NCBI RefSeq assembly: GCF_000426545.1
Contig: NZ_AUFO01000001.1
Coordinates: forward strand, 248,001-312,000
DNA from: Paenibacillus massiliensis subsp. panacisoli DSM 21345
GTDB taxonomy: Bacteria > Bacillota > Bacilli > Paenibacillales > Paenibacillaceae
Direction: 5' to 3'
DNA: 64,000 nucleotides
Shown: positions 17,260-25,542 of the stretch, in pieces
How the letters are laid out: the number at the start of each line of letters is the position of its first letter
How positions within the stretch are numbered: the first letter of the stretch is position 1
Made by a program: the position numbers and the translations under genes
Notes under the pieces: generated by a model
The model's database searches: none
Told to the model about the DNA's origin: nothing
Seen by the model: the letters and a program-made list of their open reading frames with translations, nothing else

Positions 17260-18740
17260 ATGTACTCGCCTATGATCTGGGAGCAAGCAGCGGCCGAGCG
17301 ATCCTCGGACGTCTGACAGACGACCGCATCGAGGTGGAGGAGATTCATCGCTTTTCCAACGACCCGGTCAAGGTCGGCGACCGTCTGCATTGGGATATAT
17401 TGCGCCTGTATCACGAATTGCTACAAGGATTGCTCAAGGCCAAGCATATGCAGGTACAGCCAGCGAGTCTTGCCATTGATTCCTGGGCGGTGGATTTTGG
17501 GCTGATCGGGAAGAACGGTGAACTGTTGGGTAATCCCTATCATTACCGTGATCCCCACACGCAGGGAGTGATGGAGCAGGTGTGCTCTCAGGCGGGTGCC
17601 GAGCATATTTTTGAGAAGACAGGGATTCAGTTCCTGCCATTCAATACCATCTATCAGCTGGTGGCTATGCAACAGGCAGGCTCACCAATGCTTAATGAAG
17701 CCGCACATTTTCTCATGATTCCGGATCTGTTACGGTATTTCCTGACGGGTGAGATGCTTAATGAGTTCACCAATGCGACTAGCACGCAGCTCTATAATCC
17801 GCGTCTTGGCGATTGGGACCGGGAGCTGCTCGGTCGGGTGGGAATCCCTGATTCGTGGTTCGGCTCCGTGGTAGACCCGGGTGCTGCTGCCGGTCAGTTG
17901 CGTCACAGCATCGGAAGTGACCTAGGAATAGACTCTATACCAGTCATTGCAGCAGCTGAGCATGATACAGGCTCTGCGGTAGCTGCTGTGCCAGCTTTGG
18001 AACGCTCCTTCGCCTATCTGAGCTGCGGCACATGGTCCCTCATGGGCACAGAAGTAGAGCAGCCAGTGATTACGGAGACGGCCTTCCGTTATAATTTCAC
18101 TAATGAAGGTGGTGTGGGTCGCACCTACCGCTTGTTGAAGAATATTATGGGCCTCTGGATTTTGCAGGAGCTGAAGCGGGAGTGGGATCGTGAAGGGATC
18201 GTATACTCCTTCCCTGAGCTGGTTCAGCTAGCGGAGCAGGCACCTGCGTTCGCTACCTTGATCGACCCGGATGATGATCTGTTTCTGGCAGCGGGTAGCA
18301 TGACCACGCGCATTCAGCAGTACTGCAGTCAGACGGGGCAAGCTGCACCGGAGACACCGGGAGCTTATGTACGCTGCATTTTGGAGAGTCTGGCCTTGAA
18401 ATATCGCTATATTCTGGAGCTGACGGAGAGGGTGTCGGGGCAGCGCTTCAATGGTCTGCATATGGTCGGTGGTGGCATACACAATGCCCTGCTATGCCAG
18501 TGGACTGCGAACTCGATTGGAAAAATCGTATGGGCAGGTCCGGCAGAGGGGAGCGCGATCGGCAATTTAGCGGTACAATGGATGGCACAGGGTGTGTTCT
18601 CCGACATCTGGGAGGCGCGTCGTGTGATCCGTCATTCCTTTCCCGTCACGGAATATGAGCCTAGGGACATTGAAGCCTGGGAGCATGCTTATGGACGGTT
18701 CGTGGGTATGGCCGGATTGCAAATTTCAGAGTTGGAGTGA
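17256..18740 (+). CDS. rhaB: L-rhamnulokinase
   Basis: FGGY-family kinase, 494 residues, phosphorylating L-rhamnulose with ATP to rhamnulose-1-phosphate. It starts at GTG 17256, overlapping the isomerase stop (GTGA). Family marks: AYDLGASSGRAILG (phosphate loop), SWAVDFGLI, HDTGSAVAAVP, LSCGTWSLMG and the C-terminal MVGGGIHNALLCQWTANS with ADP-contact glycines. It is followed directly by a DeoR-type regulator whose GTG/ATG start region overlaps the rhaB end. Confidence 0.96.
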   Translation: MNVLAYDLGASSGRAILGRLTDDRIEVEEIHRFSNDPVKVGDRLHWDILRLYHELLQGLLKAKHMQVQPASLAIDSWAVDFGLIGKNGELLGNPYHYRDPHTQGVMEQVCSQAGAEHIFEKTGIQFLPFNTIYQLVAMQQAGSPMLNEAAHFLMIPDLLRYFLTGEMLNEFTNATSTQLYNPRLGDWDRELLGRVGIPDSWFGSVVDPGAAAGQLRHSIGSDLGIDSIPVIAAAEHDTGSAVAAVPALERSFAYLSCGTWSLMGTEVEQPVITETAFRYNFTNEGGVGRTYRLLKNIMGLWILQELKREWDREGIVYSFPELVQLAEQAPAFATLIDPDDDLFLAAGSMTTRIQQYCSQTGQAAPETPGAYVRCILESLALKYRYILELTERVSGQRFNGLHMVGGGIHNALLCQWTANSIGKIVWAGPAEGSAIGNLAVQWMAQGVFSDIWEARRVIRHSFPVTEYEPRDIEAWEHAYGRFVGMAGLQISELE

Positions 18741-18745
18741 GTGGA

Positions 18746-19504
18746 ATGCTGGTTGCAGAGCGATATGAACTGATCGTACAGCTGGTCAATGAAAAAGGAA
18801 GTATACGTGTATCTGAGTTAAGTGAGCTGTGCAAGGTGACCGAAGAGACGATCCGTCGTGATCTGGATCGGCTTGAGGAGGCGGGAAGACTGCGGCGTTC
18901 CCATGGAGGAGCCGTCAGCATCAAGGAGGAGCAGCCAGAGATTCCATTTTCCGAGCGTGAAATCATGCATGCGGAAGAGAAGCGTCGTATCGCGGAAGCG
19001 GCGATCCAGCTGATCCGTCCCAAGGACCGTATATTGCTGGATGCAAGCTCTACAGCCTGGTATATGGCTTCCAAGCTGCCGGATGTGCCGCTGACCGTGC
19101 TTACGAATTCAATTCGTGTAGCGACTGAGCTAAGCACCAAGGATAAAATTGATGTGATCTCGACAGGCGGACTGCTGGTACAGCGCTCGTTGTCCTTCGT
19201 TGGGCCGCTGGCGGAGCGTTCCCTGGATACGTATTACGTGGATAAAGTATTTTTGTCCTGTAAGGGCGTTCATCTGCAGCGCGGCGTAAGTGAATCCAAT
19301 GAGCTGCAGGCGAGAATCAAGCAAAAAATGGTTGAAATTGCGGACGAGGTCATACTGCTGGCGGACTCCAGCAAATTCGGACAGCAAGCGTTGACGCATG
19401 TCACCGATCTCTCGCGAGTGAATACCATTGTTACAGATCAAGGAATACACGAAGATATACTTGCCGGGCTGAAGGAATGGTCCATAACCGTTACGACAGT
19501 ATAG
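18746..19504 (+). CDS. rhaR: DeoR-family regulator of the rhamnose genes
   Basis: 252-residue repressor with an N-terminal DeoR helix-turn-helix (SIRVSELSELCKVTEETIRR) and a sugar-phosphate sensing domain (LLDASSTAWYMASKLP, FLSCKGVHLQRGVSESNELQ, LLADSSKFGQQAL). Effector is probably a rhamnose-pathway phosphate; in B. subtilis the DeoR protein YulB holds the same position. I take ATG 18746, with GGAG (18734-18737) eight bases upstream; an in-frame GTG at 18737 overlaps the rhaB stop. Last gene of the rhamnose operon. Operators are not identified with confidence. Confidence 0.9.
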   Translation: MLVAERYELIVQLVNEKGSIRVSELSELCKVTEETIRRDLDRLEEAGRLRRSHGGAVSIKEEQPEIPFSEREIMHAEEKRRIAEAAIQLIRPKDRILLDASSTAWYMASKLPDVPLTVLTNSIRVATELSTKDKIDVISTGGLLVQRSLSFVGPLAERSLDTYYVDKVFLSCKGVHLQRGVSESNELQARIKQKMVEIADEVILLADSSKFGQQALTHVTDLSRVNTIVTDQGIHEDILAGLKEWSITVTTV

Positions 19505-19613
19505 GGGCATTATCCGGGTTCGCTTGCTTATGCTGTTAGAGTCACTCCGTGTATCGTGGAGCCTGGCTCAGCAGGTGACAGCGCTAAATTCGGAGAGCTG
19601 TCCAGGCTACTGA

Positions 19614-19649
19614 CAGGAAGCCAGGTCCGGTAATGGGCATGGCTTCCTG
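19614..19649 (+). terminator. Hairpin between rhaR and lutA
   Basis: Ten-base-pair stem CAGGAAGCCA / TGGCTTCCTG around a 16-nt loop. There is no T tract behind it, so it may be a processing or attenuation hairpin in the lut leader rather than a simple terminator. Confidence 0.4.
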
Positions 19650-19694
19650 CTATATCAGGGCTACGAGGCGGCAGCAGATGAGAGAGGTGAGATG

Positions 19695-20420
19695 ATGAAA
19701 GTATCCCTGTTTATTACCTGTTTGAGCGATGCAGTCTATCCCCGTGTCGGCGAGGCGATGGTCAGACTACTCGCGCGCTACGGCGTACAGCTGGAGTTCC
19801 CACAAGTGCAGACATGCTGTGGTCAGCCCGCTTACAATAGCGGCTATTGGGACGAAGCAAGGACAGCAGCAAGAACTATTGTAAGTGCTTTCGAGGATAG
19901 TGATTTTGTTGTATCTCCTTCCGGCTCGTGCACCTATATGCTGCACCATTATCCAGAGCTGTTCAAGGATGAGCCTGAATGGCTGGAGAAGGCGCGGGAC
20001 TTGGAACGGAAGACCTATGAATTCACACAGTTTCTAATTAAAGTGCTGGATGTAAAGGATCTGGGGGCTGTATTTCCACATAAGGTGACCTATCACCCCT
20101 CTTGTCATGGCAGCCGTCTGCTGGGAGTAAAGGACGAGCCCTTGGAGCTGCTCCGCTCCGTCAAGGATCTGGAACTGGTACCTCTGCCCTTTGCGGAGGA
20201 TTGTTGTGGCTTTGGTGGTACTTTCGCGGTGAAGATGCCGGATATATCGGGAGCTATGGTCACGGAGAAGGGTGATCATATCCTGGAATCTCAGGCGGAG
20301 GTACTGGTAGGTCTTGATATGGCCTGCCTGATGAATATTGCGGGTCATCTGCGCTATCGCAATGAGCCGGTGCGAGTCATGCATCTTGCAGAGCTGTTGT
20401 ATGAGGGGGTGCAGTCATGA
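19695..20420 (+). CDS. lutA: L-lactate utilisation protein A (cysteine-rich domain)
   Basis: Part of the LutABC iron-sulfur complex that oxidises L-lactate to pyruvate. The 241 residues hold two CCG (cysteine-rich) units: QTCCGQPAYNSGYW (about 40) and HPSCHGSRLLGV with EDCCGFGGTFAVKMP (about 135-185). ATG 19695 is better spaced from GAGGTGA than ATG 19692. The gene overlaps lutB by four bases. The cluster follows the rhamnose genes whose RhaEW enzyme releases L-lactate, so the two pathways join functionally. Confidence 0.95.
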   Translation: MKVSLFITCLSDAVYPRVGEAMVRLLARYGVQLEFPQVQTCCGQPAYNSGYWDEARTAARTIVSAFEDSDFVVSPSGSCTYMLHHYPELFKDEPEWLEKARDLERKTYEFTQFLIKVLDVKDLGAVFPHKVTYHPSCHGSRLLGVKDEPLELLRSVKDLELVPLPFAEDCCGFGGTFAVKMPDISGAMVTEKGDHILESQAEVLVGLDMACLMNIAGHLRYRNEPVRVMHLAELLYEGVQS

Positions 20421-21949
20421 GCACAGGCAAAATGATGACCGAGGATGTGAAGGATCGCGCAGAGTTAGCGCTAAATAATGATTTCCTGCGCAAGGCTGTT
20501 CGCTTCACGACCGAACGTTTGCGCAATGGCAAGAAGATGGCCTCTGAGCAGCATGGTCATTGGGAGGAATGGCGCGAGCGCGGCAGACAAATCCGACTGC
20601 ATACAATCGCTCACCTGGATTATTACTTGAATCTGTTCACAGAGCAGGCACGAGCGAATGGGGTTCATATCCATTTTGCCGAGCATGCGGCTGAGGCTGT
20701 GCAAATTTCCCTTGATATAGCTAAGCGTCGCCAAGCGCGAACGGTCGTGAAGTCGAAGTCGATGGTATCGGAGGAGCTGCATCTGAATCATGCGCTCGAA
20801 GCTGTGGATATTGAAGCGATAGAGACAGATCTTGGTGAATACATCATTCAGCTTGCTAATGAACCTCCCTCCCACATCGTAATTCCGGCCATTCACAAAA
20901 ATCGCTATCAGATCGCCGAGCTACTCTCGAAGGAGGCCGGGGAGACGCTAGAGGCGGATACGACGATCCTGGCTGGATTTGTACGCAAAAAGCTGCGGGA
21001 GAAATTCCTGGAGGCCGATATTGGCATGACGGGCTGTAATTTCGCGATTGCAGAGACGGGCTCTATGGTGTTGTTCGAGAATGAAGGCAACGCGCGTATG
21101 GTCTCGACACTACCGAAGACGCAGATTACATTAATGGGCATGGAGCGGATCATACCGTCCTGGGCCGATTTGGAGGTCATGGCGACGCTGCTGCCTCGTT
21201 CGGCTACGGGTCAAAAGCTGACCATGTATATGTCAGGTATTACAGGGCCGCGCAGGACTGATGATGCAGATGGGCCAGAAGAGATGCATATTATCATCGT
21301 CGATAATGGTCGCTCTCTGCAGCTGGGGAACCCGGAGTTTCAGGAGCTACTAAATTGCATCCGCTGTGGTGCTTGCCTGAATGCCTGCCCTGTATATCGC
21401 CATATCGGTGGGCATGCCTACGGCGGGACATATAGCGGCCCGATCGGCGCGGTGCTAACGCCTGCACTCAATGGCAACGTGAATGAATGGAATGATATCG
21501 CGAGCGCCTCCAGTCTATGCGGAGCTTGCTATGAAGCTTGTCCGGTCAAGATCCCCCTTCATGACATGCTGGTATACCTGCGTCGGCGCAAGGTGGAGCA
21601 GGGACACGGCAACAAGCTGGAGTCTCTCGGCATGAAGGGCTTTGCCGCTGTCATGACAAGTTCCCGGCGCTTCACTGCGGCTGTTCGACTGGGTCAGCTC
21701 GGCCAGAAGCCGCTGGTCCGGCAGGGTGGCATCTCGCTGCGACTGGGCCCGCTTCAGGGCTGGAACAGCTATCGTGTCGCCCCATCACTTGCGGATCGCT
21801 CGTTCCGGCAGGGCTGGCAGACACTGGAGCAGGAGTTGCGTGAGCACGCCCGGCCAATGCAGCAAGATACGTTAAGGCGCATGGAGCAGATTAAGCAGGA
21901 TCGTATCCAGCAAGCCCGAGCAAAGAAGGGAGGCGGCAAGCGTGAATAG
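20417..21949 (+). CDS. lutB: L-lactate utilisation protein B (4Fe-4S)
   Basis: 510-residue central subunit of the lactate oxidation complex. An N-terminal LUD domain (SKSMVSEELHLNHALE, TGCNFAIAETGSMVLFENEG) is followed by a ferredoxin-type pair of 4Fe-4S motifs: CIRCGACLNACPVYRHIGGH (about 314) and LCGACYEACPVKIPL (about 373). The C terminus is basic and helical. ATG 20417 overlaps the lutA stop, and its own end overlaps lutC, so the three subunits are translationally coupled. Confidence 0.96.
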   Translation: MSTGKMMTEDVKDRAELALNNDFLRKAVRFTTERLRNGKKMASEQHGHWEEWRERGRQIRLHTIAHLDYYLNLFTEQARANGVHIHFAEHAAEAVQISLDIAKRRQARTVVKSKSMVSEELHLNHALEAVDIEAIETDLGEYIIQLANEPPSHIVIPAIHKNRYQIAELLSKEAGETLEADTTILAGFVRKKLREKFLEADIGMTGCNFAIAETGSMVLFENEGNARMVSTLPKTQITLMGMERIIPSWADLEVMATLLPRSATGQKLTMYMSGITGPRRTDDADGPEEMHIIIVDNGRSLQLGNPEFQELLNCIRCGACLNACPVYRHIGGHAYGGTYSGPIGAVLTPALNGNVNEWNDIASASSLCGACYEACPVKIPLHDMLVYLRRRKVEQGHGNKLESLGMKGFAAVMTSSRRFTAAVRLGQLGQKPLVRQGGISLRLGPLQGWNSYRVAPSLADRSFRQGWQTLEQELREHARPMQQDTLRRMEQIKQDRIQQARAKKGGGKRE

Positions 21950-22667
21950 CGAGCATCAGGAATGGCTGCAGAGGATGGAGGAGCAATCCAGAAGCAGACA
22001 GAAGCAGTTCATGCAGCACATTGCCGACCGACTCGGTCGACCGCGCGTGACGGAGCCCCCTCGTCATCCTTTTCGAGGCTCACCTGCCTTCTGGCGGGAA
22101 TTCGAGTGGAGCGAGGAGGAACGTATTGCTGAGTTCACATCCAACTTCCTGAGTGTAGGTGGTCAGGTTGAGCGGCTCACTGATTGGTCAGAGGTGGGGG
22201 AATACATTCAGAGGCTGGCGGAGCAGATGAACGCACACTATATCGTAAGACAGCATCAGGACACCTTGGCTGCCTTGAAACTGGAAGAGCGCTTGCCCCA
22301 TTCCCAGATCTCCGTATGGAATACGGAGAAAGACACAGCCTGGATGAGTCGAGCCGCTGAGGCTGACTTCGGCATCGTCGTAGCAGATCACGCCGTCGCC
22401 TACACCGGCTCCGTAACGGTATTATCCTCGGCGGATAAGGGGAGATCGGTGAGCCTATTACCGACAGCGTTAATTGTCATCATTCCTGTGGATCGATTGG
22501 TGACCCGGCTGGGAGAGGTCCTTACGACATTTGATGAGGCCGGGCGTGAGCAACTGCCAGCCGGTATACATTTTATATCCGGGCCTAGCCGATCTTCTGA
22601 TATTGAGAATGATCTGACCATCGGGGTACATGGACCAGGGATTGTGCATGTGCTACTGGTTGGTTAA
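21942..22667 (+). CDS. lutC: L-lactate utilisation protein C
   Basis: 241-residue LUD-domain subunit of LutABC. It starts at GTG 21942 inside the lutB end, behind GGAGGCGG. Typical features are an N-terminal helical region with RLGRPR, the block ADFGIVVADHAVAYTGSVTV and the C-terminal FISGPSRSSDIENDLTIG plus VHGPG. No GntR-type LutR regulator is nearby. A terminator follows at 22735. Confidence 0.95.
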   Translation: MNSEHQEWLQRMEEQSRSRQKQFMQHIADRLGRPRVTEPPRHPFRGSPAFWREFEWSEEERIAEFTSNFLSVGGQVERLTDWSEVGEYIQRLAEQMNAHYIVRQHQDTLAALKLEERLPHSQISVWNTEKDTAWMSRAAEADFGIVVADHAVAYTGSVTVLSSADKGRSVSLLPTALIVIIPVDRLVTRLGEVLTTFDEAGREQLPAGIHFISGPSRSSDIENDLTIGVHGPGIVHVLLVG

Positions 22668-22734
22668 GACGAAATATACAACTCAACGTAGGATACGAGA
22701 TCTCCTAGAATCTTGACTGAATATGATAACAACC

Positions 22735-22780
22735 AAGCCGATTTGGGATCACTGTGGTGATTACTGAGTCGGCTTTTTTG
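22735..22780 (+). terminator. Terminator of the lut operon
   Basis: Outer stem AAGCCGA / TCGGCTT and an inner ATCAC / GTGAT stem, then TTTTTT. Lies about 70 bp after lutC. Confidence 0.8.
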
Positions 22781-22793
22781 ATGTTGGTGTCGA

Positions 22794-22866
22794 GTCTTCA
22801 TGTGGATGTAGATATGGGTGTAAATGTAGATGTAAATGTAGATGTAGATGTAGATGTAGATGTAGG
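22794..22866. repeat. GATGTA hexanucleotide microsatellite
   Basis: About ten imperfect units of GATGTA/AATGTA, with four perfect tandem units at the right end. It lies between the lut terminator and the padR promoter. A short frame through it would read VDVDVD on one strand and YIYIYI on the other, which is repeat translation, not a gene. Unit number is likely variable. Confidence 0.75.
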
Positions 22867-22928
22867 CTGTTGTCATCCTCGTCTTTTTATCCCCAGCCAT
22901 CAGCGATATGAGTCCAGATATGAATATA

Positions 22929-22956
22929 TTGACATTATAACGATATATCGTATACA
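22929..22956 (+). promoter_or_regulatory. Promoter of the padR-ABC operon
   Basis: -35 TTGACA (22929-22934), 16-bp spacer, -10 TATACA (22951-22956). The spacer contains the whole ACGATATATCGT palindrome, the classic arrangement for a repressed promoter. Confidence 0.6.
22940..22951. promoter_or_regulatory. Operator 1: ACGATATATCGT
   Basis: Perfect 12-bp palindrome between -35 and -10 of the promoter. An identical palindrome lies 36 bp downstream. The first gene of the operon is a PadR repressor, so autoregulatory binding is inferred. Confidence 0.6.
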
Positions 22957-22975
22957 GTAATCTTATATTAGCTTT

Positions 22976-22987
22976 ACGATATATCGT
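22976..22987. promoter_or_regulatory. Operator 2: ACGATATATCGT
   Basis: Second perfect copy of the palindrome, placed just downstream of the expected transcription start. Two sites 36 bp centre to centre (between three and four helical turns) would allow two PadR dimers to bind the same region. Confidence 0.6.
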
Positions 22988-23221
22988 AATCAGATACAGA
23001 TTGAAAGTTCTGATGAGCGTCGTCGTTAGCGGAAAGCGGGAAAGCCTTAGAGAAACGACGAGTCCGCCTTGAAGCTTACTGTTCAACCGCGGTGTTCTCT
23101 TCGATCAAAGAACAGCAAGCTTAACAACGGTCGACAGGGCTCCTCGCTTGCAACGACTCCCGCTCCAGTTTGATTTAGTCAAGGTACTAAGTGGTTACTC
23201 CTAAGCTATTATTTGAAATGA
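22988..23221 (+). promoter_or_regulatory. Structured leader before padR
   Basis: About 235 nt of 5' leader with two visible hairpins: TCGTCGTT (23020-23027) / AACGACGA (23054-23061), and GAAGCTTACTGTTC (23071-23084) / GAACAGCAAGCTT (23110-23122). No known riboswitch is recognised and no T-tract terminator is seen. Leaders of drug-exporter operons are sometimes attenuators sensitive to antibiotics; that role here is only a possibility. Confidence 0.4.
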
Positions 23222-23231
23222 GGTGAGTTAC

Positions 23232-23783
23232 TTGCGTCATGGACATATGCATTCCAATCGTCGCTTCTTCGGGAAGGGCAGAATTAAATACGCTCTACTG
23301 GACCTGCTACGCACCGAGCCAATGCATGGCTATCAGATGATGAAATCACTGGAAATCAGATCGGGTGGACGCTATATTCCAAGTCCAGGCTCGATCTATC
23401 CAGTGCTGCAAATGCTGCAGGAACGTGAGTTAATCAGCATGGAGGAGCAAAATGACAAGAAGGTCTATTCTATAACTGCAGCGGGGGCGGCCTTCCTTCT
23501 GGAGCATGAGCAGTGTCATCCCGCGGAGAGTCATGTACCCAATCGTCCGGAGTTCCGAGGCATTACGGATCGTAAGGATTCGGATTGGAAGGACCCAGAC
23601 ACAGAGAGCGGCAAGCTGGTACGCTGTATCGCTGATGCCGAGCTCGACTACTGGGATGAGCCTGAGCGACTGACCGAGCTGAACCGACTCTTCGGCAAGC
23701 TGAGACAGGAGCTGATGGAATGGCTGGAGCAGCAGCCTGCCCGTAGCGATAAAGACTCCAATGCAGAGAAAGAGGAACGCTAG
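23232..23783 (+). CDS. PadR-family transcriptional repressor
   Basis: Winged-helix PadR regulator of about 183 residues. The family signature is clear: IKYALLDLLRTEPMHGYQMM, GGRYIPSPGSIYPVLQMLQE, LISMEEQNDKKVYSITAAG. The C-terminal helical part (LNRLFGKLRQELMEWLEQQ) would form the dimer. I use TTG 23232 because AGGTGAG (23221-23227) lies just upstream; GTG 23223 is the alternative but lies within that site. It is the first gene of an operon with two ABC half-transporters, the usual partners of PadR proteins that sense drugs, and its promoter holds two matching palindromes. Confidence 0.88.
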   Translation: MRHGHMHSNRRFFGKGRIKYALLDLLRTEPMHGYQMMKSLEIRSGGRYIPSPGSIYPVLQMLQERELISMEEQNDKKVYSITAAGAAFLLEHEQCHPAESHVPNRPEFRGITDRKDSDWKDPDTESGKLVRCIADAELDYWDEPERLTELNRLFGKLRQELMEWLEQQPARSDKDSNAEKEER

Positions 23784-23784
23784 T

Positions 23785-25542
23785 ATGTGGAAATTGAGAT
23801 CGTTCATGAAGCCTTATTGGCTTTTTTGCATTCTGGCGCCCTTGTTAATGGTGCTGGAGGTGTCGATGGACCTATTGCAGCCTCTGTTGATGGCGAGCAT
23901 CGTGGACGACGGAATTATGAAGGGAGATATCGCACACATTCAGCGGAACGGACTGCTGATGATAGGCGTGGCCTTCATTGGTCTGCTGGGGGGTGTGGGT
24001 TGTAATATTTTTGCTGCCATAGCCTCACAGAATTTTGGTAATGACCTGCGCATTCGATTGTTCGAACAAATTCAGTCGTTGTCATTCCGTAATCTCGATC
24101 GTCTGAAGACCGGCTCACTGATTACCCGGCTAACCAATGATGTGGTGCAGCTACAGAACTTTTCCCAGATGATCCTGCGTATGTTTGTGCGTACTCCCAT
24201 GCTGCTGATCGGAAGTCTGATCATGGCGATTGCAATTAGTCCGAGCTTGACTTCGGTACTGCTGGTATCGGTGCCTGTGCTGATTTTGATCCTGTTTTTT
24301 CTCATCAAGCGTTCGTTTCCCTTATTCTCGGCCATGCAATCCAAGCTGGATGGGGTCAATACGGTGCTACAGGAGAGTCTGCTCGGTGTTCGGGTCATCA
24401 AGGCCTTCGTTCGGGCAGATTACGAGCAAGACCGCTTCGATCAAGTGAATAATGAGTACACGGGGACTGCAATCAAGGCGGTACGGCTGATTGCACTGAA
24501 TCTGCCTGTCCTTACTCTGGTTCTAAATGCCAGTATTGTGGCGGTCCTGTGGTTCGGCGGACTGCAGCACTGGGGAGGCACGCTGGCTGTCGGCAATTTG
24601 ATCGCCTTCATTAACTATATGACACAACTGATGATGTCGATGCTCATGCTGGGCGGTATGCTGGCCTTTATCTCCAGAGCCAAGGTATCTTCGGATCGTG
24701 TTAATGAAGTACTGGCGACCAGCTCTGAGATTACAGAGGAGCCGGATGCAGCAACAGCTGTGATCCACAGAGGGCGACTTGAATTTGAGCATGTGTCCTT
24801 TGCCTACGATGAGGCAGGAAGTGAACAGGTGCTTAAGGACGTAAGCTTCACGGTAGACCCTGGCCAGACTGTAGCCATTGTCGGTGCAACAGGCTCCGGG
24901 AAGTCGTCACTCGTCGGGCTCATTCCACGCTTCTATGATGTGAGTGCAGGTGAAATTCGGATCGATGGGACACCGTTACCGAGTATGCAGTTGGATCATC
25001 TACGGGGGAGTATCGGGATGGTCATGCAGCAGGTACTTCTGTTCAGCGGCACGATCCGTGACAATCTTCGCTATGGTCGTCCGGAAGCAACGGATGAGGA
25101 AGTGATCACGGCGGCAAAGGCGGCACAAGCTCATGATTTTATTACAAATATGCCTGAAGGCTACGATACGCAACTTGGACAGCGGGGTGTCAACCTGTCC
25201 GGGGGGCAGAAGCAACGACTCTCTATTGCCCGTGCGCTCCTGACGCGACCGTCCATTCTCATCCTTGATGACAGCATGAGTGCAGTGGATCTGGCGACAG
25301 AGGCGCGTATCCAGGCAGCTCTTGAGGACTTGATGAAGGATACGACCTGCATTGTTATTGCGCAGCGTCTGTCTACTGCGGCTGGAGCAGACCTGATACT
25401 CGTGCTGGAGGATGGGCGAATTGCTGCGCAGGGGACACATGAAGAATTGCTGCAAACAAGCTCGATCTATCAAGACATCTACCGATCACAGCATAGGGAG
25501 GAGGGGCATGGCTATGTCACAGCCAACGGAGCACAAAGCTAG
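23785..25542 (+). CDS. ABC exporter half-transporter, degenerate ATPase site
   Basis: 585-residue type IV ABC exporter subunit: six membrane helices (about 1-310), then a nucleotide-binding domain with Walker A GATGSGKSS, signature LSGGQKQRLSIARAL and Walker B ILILDDSMSAVD. The catalytic Glu after Walker B is Asp here, the mark of the non-canonical site in heterodimeric exporters (LmrC/BmrC-like). ATG 23785 begins two bases after the padR stop. Its end overlaps the next half-transporter gene, which has the canonical site, so the two form one pump, probably for drugs or peptides. Confidence 0.92.
   Translation: MWKLRSFMKPYWLFCILAPLLMVLEVSMDLLQPLLMASIVDDGIMKGDIAHIQRNGLLMIGVAFIGLLGGVGCNIFAAIASQNFGNDLRIRLFEQIQSLSFRNLDRLKTGSLITRLTNDVVQLQNFSQMILRMFVRTPMLLIGSLIMAIAISPSLTSVLLVSVPVLILILFFLIKRSFPLFSAMQSKLDGVNTVLQESLLGVRVIKAFVRADYEQDRFDQVNNEYTGTAIKAVRLIALNLPVLTLVLNASIVAVLWFGGLQHWGGTLAVGNLIAFINYMTQLMMSMLMLGGMLAFISRAKVSSDRVNEVLATSSEITEEPDAATAVIHRGRLEFEHVSFAYDEAGSEQVLKDVSFTVDPGQTVAIVGATGSGKSSLVGLIPRFYDVSAGEIRIDGTPLPSMQLDHLRGSIGMVMQQVLLFSGTIRDNLRYGRPEATDEEVITAAKAAQAHDFITNMPEGYDTQLGQRGVNLSGGQKQRLSIARALLTRPSILILDDSMSAVDLATEARIQAALEDLMKDTTCIVIAQRLSTAAGADLILVLEDGRIAAQGTHEELLQTSSIYQDIYRSQHREEGHGYVTANGAQS

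Noticed and set aside
22794..22866. CRISPR-like array
   Set aside because: Only a 6-bp microsatellite is present; no spaced repeats with unique spacers occur anywhere in the window.
22754..22960. 68-codon ORF encoding a VDVDVD stretch
   Set aside because: It is translation of the GATGTA microsatellite and starts inside a terminator; the same holds for the antisense YIYIYI frame.
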